Below are positions 21,282 through 25,677 of a stretch of 25,677 bases of DNA, piece after piece. The notes under the pieces were generated by a model, which saw nothing but the letters and a program-made list of their open reading frames with translations, ran no database searches and had not been told where the DNA came from. A program made the position numbers and the translations under genes. The DNA is from JBCBZH01 sp039815415 (GTDB taxonomy: Bacteria; Bacteroidota; Rhodothermia; Rhodothermales; Rubricoccaceae). Location: assembly GCA_039815415.1 (NCBI GenBank), contig JBCBZH010000026.1:1-25677 (forward strand), read 5' to 3'. How positions within the stretch are numbered: the first letter of the stretch is position 1; every line of letters starts with the position of its first letter.

Positions 21282-22832
21282 ATGTCTCTCGCTGATCTCG
21301 CCGCTCGTCTCATCGTCGTTCGGATGGGGTCCAATATGAGTCCCCCTCGCTATGCCGCCGAGGACGCGGACCGCATTGCGGCCATGTTGGACCGACACCC
21401 TCTTGGAGGAGTGCTGATGTTCAACGGGCGCTGGCCGGACACGCGGGATGCGCTGATCCGTCTCCAGAGCCACAGCGACCATGGGCTTCTGGTGACGACA
21501 GACATGGAGCGAGGGCTGGGCCAGCAGGTTCGGGGCGGGACCATTTATCCGCATCAGGCCGCCTTCGGTCACGCCGATGATCTCGAGGCTACGCGAGCCT
21601 TCGCTCGACAGAGCGCGGAGGAGGCGCTGGCCTGTGGCATCCACGTCACGTACTCGCCGGTGGCCGATGTGGACCGCGAGCCTCAGAACCCCATCATCGG
21701 CGCGCGGGCCTTCTCCTCCGATCCGCAGCGCGCGGCACGTCACGTTCGTGCGTTTATCGAGGGCGTCCATGCAGGGGGGCAGTTCGCCACAGCCAAGCAC
21801 TATCCGGGACATGGGGGCACCGTCGGGGATTCCCACGCCGAAATGCCTACTCTCAATGAGGACCGTGCGACGCTGGAAGCCACCGACTTCGTGCCGTTCC
21901 GAGCCGCCATTGGGGCGGGCGTGGATCTCGTGATGACGGCGCACGTCCGGTACCCGGCGCTGGACCCAACGGGCACGCCAGCCACCCGTTCCGCGCCCAT
22001 CTTGCAAGGTCTCTTGCGCGATGAAATGGGCTTCGATGGGGTCGTCGCCACCGACAGCTTGCTGATGGCAGGCGCCAAAGTGGACGGCCGAACCGAGGGC
22101 GAGTTGGCGGCCGAGATGCTAGCTGTAGGCGTGGATCTGCTCTTGGACGTAGACGATGTGGATGATGTGGTGGCTGGCATCGTGCGCGCTGTCGAGAATG
22201 GGACGCTCGCCGAAGCCCGTCTCCGTGAAGCCTTTGCTCGGGTGGACGCGCTTCGCCAGCGCGTCGCCGACCGTTTCGGCCCAGGGGTCTTCCGGGATCC
22301 GTCGCTGGCTGTGGCGCCTGAGATCGTTGCGGCGCCTGAGCATGCGGCGTTGGCGTCGCGCGTCGCGACCGCTGCCGTGGAGGTGGTGCGCGGACCCCTT
22401 CCGTCTCTCGGAGAGGGCGACGGGACGCTGGTGCTCCTGTTCAAAGGAACACCACGCGGAAACGAGCCCGAGGTGCAGCCACTGGGCATCGCGCTGGCAG
22501 AGACGTTACCCGACGCGTCCTATCGCCAGATCGAGCCGACGAAAGAGGGAGACGATGCTCTCTTTGAGGAGATTCGGGCGCAGGTGGAGGCGGCCTCAAA
22601 TGTCATCATCGCGACGGTTGCGCGGCCTGCTGCTTGGCGCACGTTTGGGCTGGCGGACCGAGAGAAGCGGTTCGTACAGCACCTCATGGACGCGCATCCC
22701 GTGACCCTCGCCGTGCTCGGCGACCGGCGAGGCCTCGAGGGATACGATGCCGCTCAGGCCGCCGTGGTGACATACAGCGACGAGGCACCGTCTCAGCGCG
22801 CTCTCCTGAACGTGCTGGCAGGTCGGACCTGA
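21282..22832 (+). CDS. nagZ: Glycoside hydrolase family 3 protein, NagZ-like
   Basis: NagZ removes GlcNAc from muropeptides or other beta-N-acetylglucosaminides. The 516-residue protein from the ATG at 21282 (MSLADLAARLIVVRMG) has no signal peptide, so a cytoplasmic role is likely. Motifs are KHYPGHGGTVGDSH (172-185), with the NagZ-type His on the catalytic loop, and GFDGVVATDSLLMAG (250-264), with nucleophile Asp 258. About 180 residues beyond the usual 340-residue NagZ domain form a C-terminal domain, as in Bacillus-type NagZ. An alternative is a GH3 beta-glucosidase, but the KHxPGHG-x(4)-DSH pattern favours hexosaminidase. The stop codon is directly followed by an exact iterated 12-mer (22833). 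Confidence 0.9.
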   Translation: MSLADLAARLIVVRMGSNMSPPRYAAEDADRIAAMLDRHPLGGVLMFNGRWPDTRDALIRLQSHSDHGLLVTTDMERGLGQQVRGGTIYPHQAAFGHADDLEATRAFARQSAEEALACGIHVTYSPVADVDREPQNPIIGARAFSSDPQRAARHVRAFIEGVHAGGQFATAKHYPGHGGTVGDSHAEMPTLNEDRATLEATDFVPFRAAIGAGVDLVMTAHVRYPALDPTGTPATRSAPILQGLLRDEMGFDGVVATDSLLMAGAKVDGRTEGELAAEMLAVGVDLLLDVDDVDDVVAGIVRAVENGTLAEARLREAFARVDALRQRVADRFGPGVFRDPSLAVAPEIVAAPEHAALASRVATAAVEVVRGPLPSLGEGDGTLVLLFKGTPRGNEPEVQPLGIALAETLPDASYRQIEPTKEGDDALFEEIRAQVEAASNVIIATVARPAAWRTFGLADREKRFVQHLMDAHPVTLAVLGDRRGLEGYDAAQAAVVTYSDEAPSQRALLNVLAGRT

Positions 22833-22844
22833 TCGCCAGCTCGA
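22833..22844 (+). repeat. Exact iterated 12-mer TCGCCAGCTCGA directly after a stop codon
   Basis: Begins at the base after the GH3 stop (TGA, 22830-22832). The rest of the 134-bp gap holds a short palindrome (CTGAACC-C-GGTTCAG, 22894-22908) that could be an operator or terminator. Confidence 0.8.
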
Positions 22845-22966
22845 GTCCGGCCGTTCAGTCTCCCGGGCCGGATTGATGAGCAAATCGTGAGGCCTGAACC
22901 CGGTTCAGCGGGCAGGCGTTGCCGATGCAACACCTGTTCTCTGTATCCACAACCGACCTCACAGCC

Positions 22967-23554
22967 ATGGCCGCCATTACCTCAACCATGCTCCCTCTCG
23001 GGACCCTCGCGCCCGACTTCTCGCTTCCCGCTGCCAACCCGGATGTCGCGGGGGAGACCGTCGCGCTGGCGGACTGGATGGACGGGGCCAAGGGGCTCGT
23101 CGTGGTGTTCACCTGCAATCACTGCCCATTTGCGATCCACGTCGAGGACCGGGTGATCGAGCTGGCGAAGGCCTGGAACGCTCAGGGCGTCCGCACGGTC
23201 GCCATCTCGTCCAACGACGTGGAGGCGTACCCGCAGGACGACCTCCCGCACATGGCAGAGCGCGCGGCTGAGAAGGGCTACCCCTTCCCATATCTCTACG
23301 ACGAGAGCCAGGACGTGGCTCGCGCGTACGATGCTGCCTGCACGCCCGACTTCTACCTGTTCGACGCCGATCGCCAGCTCGTCTATCGCGGCCGTCTCGA
23401 CGACAGCCGCCCGGCCCGCCACGGTCAGCCCGGCTCGGCCCCGACCACGGACGACTTGAACGACGCCGTTCAGGCGCTTCTCGATGGCCGCCCGGTCTCC
23501 GAGGCCCAGATTCCCTCGATGGGGTGCAACATCAAGTGGCGGGAGATGGCCTGA
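22967..23554 (+). CDS. Thioredoxin-like (AhpC/TSA-type) protein
   Basis: A 195-residue redoxin-fold protein. From the ATG at 22967 it reads MAAITSTMLPLGTLAPDFSLP, a start typical of a Bacteroidota/Cyanobacteria family annotated as thioredoxin-like. An upstream ATG (22925) and a TTG (22919) are less likely starts. The active site is VVVFTCNHCPFAIH, with a CxxC at C50 and C53, followed by the peroxiredoxin-like DLPHMAERAAEKGYPFPYLYDESQDVARAYDAACTPDFYLFD. It is likely to act on disulphides or peroxides in the cytoplasm, as no signal peptide is seen. The substrate is unknown. It stands alone between two gaps. Confidence 0.88.
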   Translation: MAAITSTMLPLGTLAPDFSLPAANPDVAGETVALADWMDGAKGLVVVFTCNHCPFAIHVEDRVIELAKAWNAQGVRTVAISSNDVEAYPQDDLPHMAERAAEKGYPFPYLYDESQDVARAYDAACTPDFYLFDADRQLVYRGRLDDSRPARHGQPGSAPTTDDLNDAVQALLDGRPVSEAQIPSMGCNIKWREMA

Positions 23555-23673
23555 GTCGGTTGCCAACGATCGCCGGGGGTGTCTGATCGCAGATCGCCTT
23601 GGTCGTGTGGAAGGGATGGAGAGGATGATCTCTCCAGACCCTCCGCCCTTGCCGTCCTCTCTCTCGTCAGCTC

Positions 23674-23877
23674 GTGGACAAGCTTCCCTCCGAACGGCTC
23701 GTTCTGATGTTCGGCGTTGGCATCGCGCTGGCGGCGTACGTCTACTGGACGGTTGTTGGGCTGGAGCGCGGCGAGGGCTGGACCGACGTTCCCGCACTTC
23801 GCGCATTGTTCGTTCTGGGCAGTGTGTGCCTTCTGGCTGGGCTCCTCCGCATCATCCGGGCCATCGACGAATCCTGA
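23674..23877 (+). CDS. Small membrane protein of unknown function
   Basis: A 67-residue frame from a GTG at 23674, starting (V)DKLPSERLVLMFGVGIALAAYVYW. It has two hydrophobic segments (about 10-30 and 44-62) separated by RGEGWTDVPALRAL, and ends IIRAIDES, so it is a two-helix membrane protein. Codon pattern and composition match its neighbours, and a pyrimidine-rich leader precedes the start. I recognise no family. The 119-bp gap before it shows nothing clear. Confidence 0.6.
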   Translation: MDKLPSERLVLMFGVGIALAAYVYWTVVGLERGEGWTDVPALRALFVLGSVCLLAGLLRIIRAIDES

Positions 23878-23913
23878 GCCTCTGGTAGCGCTTCCGGAGG
23901 GTCGGCCGCTCTC

Positions 23914-23921
23914 TATCTTGC
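23914..23921 (+). promoter_or_regulatory. Candidate -7 element for phenylalanine hydroxylase (TATCTTGC)
   Basis: TATCTTGC resembles TAnnTTTG (two mismatches), 28 bp upstream of the ATG at 23949. GCGCTTCCG (23888-23896) lies 17 bp upstream of it. Confidence 0.3.
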
Positions 23922-23948
23922 GCTCAAAACCATCCATTCCCGAGTCCC

Positions 23949-24779
23949 ATGATCGATTCCGCAGCCTCCGACACAGCTCCTCTCTCGGCCTACGAAAAGC
24001 CCCCCTCGGATGGGGGAGAGGTAGACCCCCGATGCATTCCCCAGGTCCTCGACGGAGACCCGCCAACGGGGAGTGAAATCGTCTACCCAGACTACTCCCA
24101 GGAGGACCAGAACAACTGGCGCTTCCTCTTCGAACGCCAGATGGCGATGCTGCCTGGTCGGGCCGGTGCGGCATACCTGAAGGGCGTCGACACACTCGGG
24201 ATGATTCCCGACCGCATCCCAGCCTTGGCCGATCTCTCGGCGACGCTCGAGCGTGAGACGGGCTGGCGCGTGTCTCGCATTCCTGGCCTGCTCCACGAGC
24301 GCGACTTCTTTACGCTGCTCTCGGAGCGCCGCTTCCCCTCGACGGACTACATCCGGGGCACGGACGAGCTGGACTACACGCCAGCCCCGGATCTCTTCCA
24401 CGACATCTTCGGCCACATGCCGATGCTGACGGAGCCCGACTTTGCGGACTTCTACCAGCTTTTCGGCACCGCTGCGCTCAACGCCGAGGGCATCGACCGA
24501 CAGAGCCTGGAACGGCTTCACTGGTTTACGGTCGAGTTCGGACTCATCCGCGACCCAGAGGAGATCCGCATCTTCGGCGCCGGGGTGAACTCTTCCAAGG
24601 ATGAGGTGCTCCATGCGCTCGAGAAAGCCGAGCAGCGCCCGTTCTCCGTGCAGGCCGTCATCGACCAGGACTATGAGGTGTGGCACCTCCAGCCGATTCT
24701 GTTCGTGGCCGAGTCGTTCGACCAACTCGTGACCGAGTTCCGCACGTGGGCCGTCTCGCGCGGCTTGCTGAACGCATGA
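23949..24779 (+). CDS. phhA: Phenylalanine 4-monooxygenase
   Basis: Pterin-dependent non-haem iron enzyme that hydroxylates phenylalanine to tyrosine, the entry to aromatic amino-acid catabolism or a tyrosine source. The 276-residue product starts MIDSAASDTAPLSAY. It shows IVYPDYSQEDQNNWRFLFERQ, IPGLLHERDFFTLLSERRFPSTDYIR, and the iron ligands His151 and His156 in PDLFHDIFGHMP plus Glu196 in HWFTVEFGLI. The bacterial short form is normal length. The recycling enzymes pterin dehydratase (phhB) and dihydropteridine reductase are not in the window. The stop overlaps the acylphosphatase start by 4 bp (ATGA). Confidence 0.96.
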   Translation: MIDSAASDTAPLSAYEKPPSDGGEVDPRCIPQVLDGDPPTGSEIVYPDYSQEDQNNWRFLFERQMAMLPGRAGAAYLKGVDTLGMIPDRIPALADLSATLERETGWRVSRIPGLLHERDFFTLLSERRFPSTDYIRGTDELDYTPAPDLFHDIFGHMPMLTEPDFADFYQLFGTAALNAEGIDRQSLERLHWFTVEFGLIRDPEEIRIFGAGVNSSKDEVLHALEKAEQRPFSVQAVIDQDYEVWHLQPILFVAESFDQLVTEFRTWAVSRGLLNA

Positions 24780-25090
24780 CGGACCCTCGAGCTGACGACA
24801 GTCCCCCGACAGAGTCGCCAGCTCGACTGGAAGCGGTGGTCGCTGGCCGTGTCCAGGGCGTCGGGTTTCGGCGCTACGTGCGCGGCTGGGCGCGCAAGAT
24901 GGACCTTACGGGGTGGGTTCGCAACGAACCCGATGGGACGGTTCGGGTCGTGGCCGAGGGCGCGCGTCCTCAGCTCACGCGCCTCGCGCGGCTGCTCTGG
25001 GGTGGGCCGCCGCCTGCCCGTGTTGACGATGTGGCCTCGAGCTGGCGAGAGGTGGAAGGGGATAGCGAGGGGTTCGAGGTTCGGCGCTAA
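24776..25090 (+). CDS. acyP: Acylphosphatase
   Basis: Hydrolyses acyl phosphates such as 1,3-bisphosphoglycerate or carbamoyl phosphate. The 104-residue product from the ATG at 24776 has a short Asp/Pro/Ser-rich N-terminal extension before the fold (about 1-18). The acylphosphatase motif GRVQGVGFRRYVRGWARKMD carries the catalytic Arg, and GWVRNEPDGTVRVVAEG carries the catalytic Asn. The usual length is about 90-100 residues. Two exact iterated 12-mers lie in it: one encodes SPARLE in the extension (24815-24826), the other SSWRE near the end (25037-25048). It is translationally coupled to phhA, but I know of no functional link. Confidence 0.92.
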   Translation: MTDPRADDSPPTESPARLEAVVAGRVQGVGFRRYVRGWARKMDLTGWVRNEPDGTVRVVAEGARPQLTRLARLLWGGPPPARVDDVASSWREVEGDSEGFEVRR

Positions 25091-25380
25091 GCAGCCAGGG
25101 CTTGTCCGACACTCTGGTTGTTGTCATCCTGACCCGAAGGTCGGCGCAAGCCAACTTGATTCAGGGTCTCAACCGGTATCCTCAGGCTTGACGAGATCCC
25201 GGATCGGGGTCCGGGATGACAGCCTGCTTGGGTTTCCGCACAGAGCCATGTGGCATAGTTGAGGAACTCTGTCCCTCGAAACGACATCAGCGCTGAATAA
25301 GCGCCGATCCCAAGGACGGCGATGGTAAGCGTTGCCAGTACAGTCAGCGCAAGGCCCTTCGGAGATCGAATGGTGGTCAT
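25087..25380 (-). CDS. Doubtful small membrane ORF running into a REP-like repeat
   Basis: From an ATG at 25380 the frame reads MTTIRSPKGLALTVLATLTI, with a transmembrane helix at about 10-32, then FRGTEFLNYATWLCAETQ. From about residue 51 it translates a REP-like repeat (GCHPGPRSGISSS..., 25122-25221), so the last half is probably not functional protein. It may be a real short gene whose 3' end was replaced by a repeat insertion, or a chance ORF. It overlaps the acyP stop by 4 bp on the opposite strand. No family was recognised. Confidence 0.25.
   Translation of the reverse strand: MTTIRSPKGLALTVLATLTIAVLGIGAYSALMSFRGTEFLNYATWLCAETQAGCHPGPRSGISSSLRIPVETLNQVGLRRPSGQDDNNQSVGQALAA
25122..25221. 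repeat. REP-like intergenic repeat, 100 bp
   Basis: Outer inverted repeats TGTCATCC (25122-25129) and GGATGACA (25214-25221). Inside the right end is a hairpin, ATCCCGGA (25196-25203), TCGGGG, TCCGGGAT (25210-25217). The GTCATCCTGA / GATCCCGGATCGGGGTC sequences resemble repeats found between genes in many bacteria. It fills the gap after acyP. A fragment of similar type is at 91-119. Confidence 0.6.
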
Positions 25381-25430
25381 GACGGGGCCTGATCGATGTC
25401 ATCAAGACCCCGTCGAGCTGGCAACGTTGC

Positions 25431-25677
25431 TCAGCCCGCCCGTGCCATCACGGCCTCAGTTACCCGAAGCGCGATTCCCGAGGGCACCCACGAGCTGGCG
25501 ACAGCCTGCACCTTGTTCAGCCATCCGGGTACCACGCGGCGCCGATTTCTCGCCAGCCCGTCGAGGCCGGCCTGCACCACCCGCTCCGCGGACATCGCGC
25601 CCGAAAAGAACTGGTCGTCCATCCCGGCGCGGTCCGCGAAGCCCGTTCGAACCGGGCCGGGGCAGAGGCACGAGACA
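25431..25677 (-). CDS. Short-chain dehydrogenase/reductase, C-terminal fragment (runs off right edge)
   Basis: The visible 81 residues on the minus strand begin VSCLCPGPVRTGFADRAG at the window edge, the PG-x-x-x-T motif after strand beta-F of classical NAD(P)-dependent SDRs. They continue AERVVQAGLDGLARNRRRVVPGWLNKVQAVASSWVPSGIALRVTEAVMARAG, a DltE/YqjQ-like SDR C-terminus. The Rossmann fold and catalytic Ser-Tyr-Lys lie outside the window. The frame is open without an internal start requirement, so the gene continues to the right. The substrate is unknown. A motif core (CGAGCTGGCGA, 25491-25501) lies within it. Confidence 0.85.
   Translation of the reverse strand, partial: VSCLCPGPVRTGFADRAGMDDQFFSGAMSAERVVQAGLDGLARNRRRVVPGWLNKVQAVASSWVPSGIALRVTEAVMARAG

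Overview
The window looks like the chromosome of a high-GC (mid-60s percent by eye) Bacteroidota-related bacterium, most likely of the Rhodothermota / Rubricoccaceae / Salinibacter side. This is inference. The reasons are proline-rich TonB proteins, a DUF5989 microprotein, a Bacteroidota-type parA-parB neighbourhood, start codons without Shine-Dalgarno sequences, and several TAnnTTTG-like -7 elements. Most of the content is housekeeping. No phage, IS element, CRISPR array, rRNA or tRNA was seen.

Layout. 1-2326 (minus strand): a truncated secreted-protein gene, parB and parA (chromosome segregation). 2551-5668 (plus): a GNAT acetyltransferase, a UvrD/PcrA-like helicase and a second GNAT. 5669-6216: a repeat-rich gap holding the 52-residue DUF5989 gene. 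6217-8806: two MacB/FtsX-type permeases without an ATPase partner. 8864-9616: rpiA. 9832-14289: two paralogous tonB genes enclosing a divergent sugar-kinase (ROK) / secreted GH20 hexosaminidase pair. 14378-17966 (minus): a coupled operon of an Ig-like lipoprotein, bifunctional NAD(P)HX repair enzyme and VanZ-like protein, downstream of a glutamate dehydrogenase gene (to 19449). 19774-25090 (plus): TrmH-family RNA methyltransferase, nadD, a NagZ-like GH3 enzyme, a thioredoxin-like protein, a small membrane protein, phenylalanine hydroxylase and acylphosphatase. 25087-25677 (minus): a doubtful small membrane ORF running into a REP-like repeat, and the C-terminus of a short-chain dehydrogenase.

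Genes that may work together: secreted GH20, cytoplasmic GH3 (NagZ-like) and the ROK kinase could form an amino-sugar / cell-wall recycling set, with the TonB proteins energising outer-membrane uptake. Glutamate dehydrogenase and phenylalanine hydroxylase both belong to amino-acid catabolism, and both have a GCGCTTCCG sequence upstream.

The unusual part is not a gene. A 12-mer, TCGCCAGCTCGA, occurs exactly 18 times by hand count, and its 10-base core about 40 times, on both strands. It sits in about half the intergenic gaps and inside genes. In five gaps it forms inverted pairs able to fold into hairpins, much as DNA-uptake sequences do in Neisseria and Haemophilus. Three of these gaps also carry 7-bp tandem arrays whose G-rich strands are (GGGCTTT)8, (GGGAAGA)6 and (GGGGCAA)9. 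Two of these arrays touch stop codons. A 42-bp module linking motif and heptamer is shared by two distant gaps. Together they look like a genome-wide iterated repeat system that I do not recognise as described for this group.
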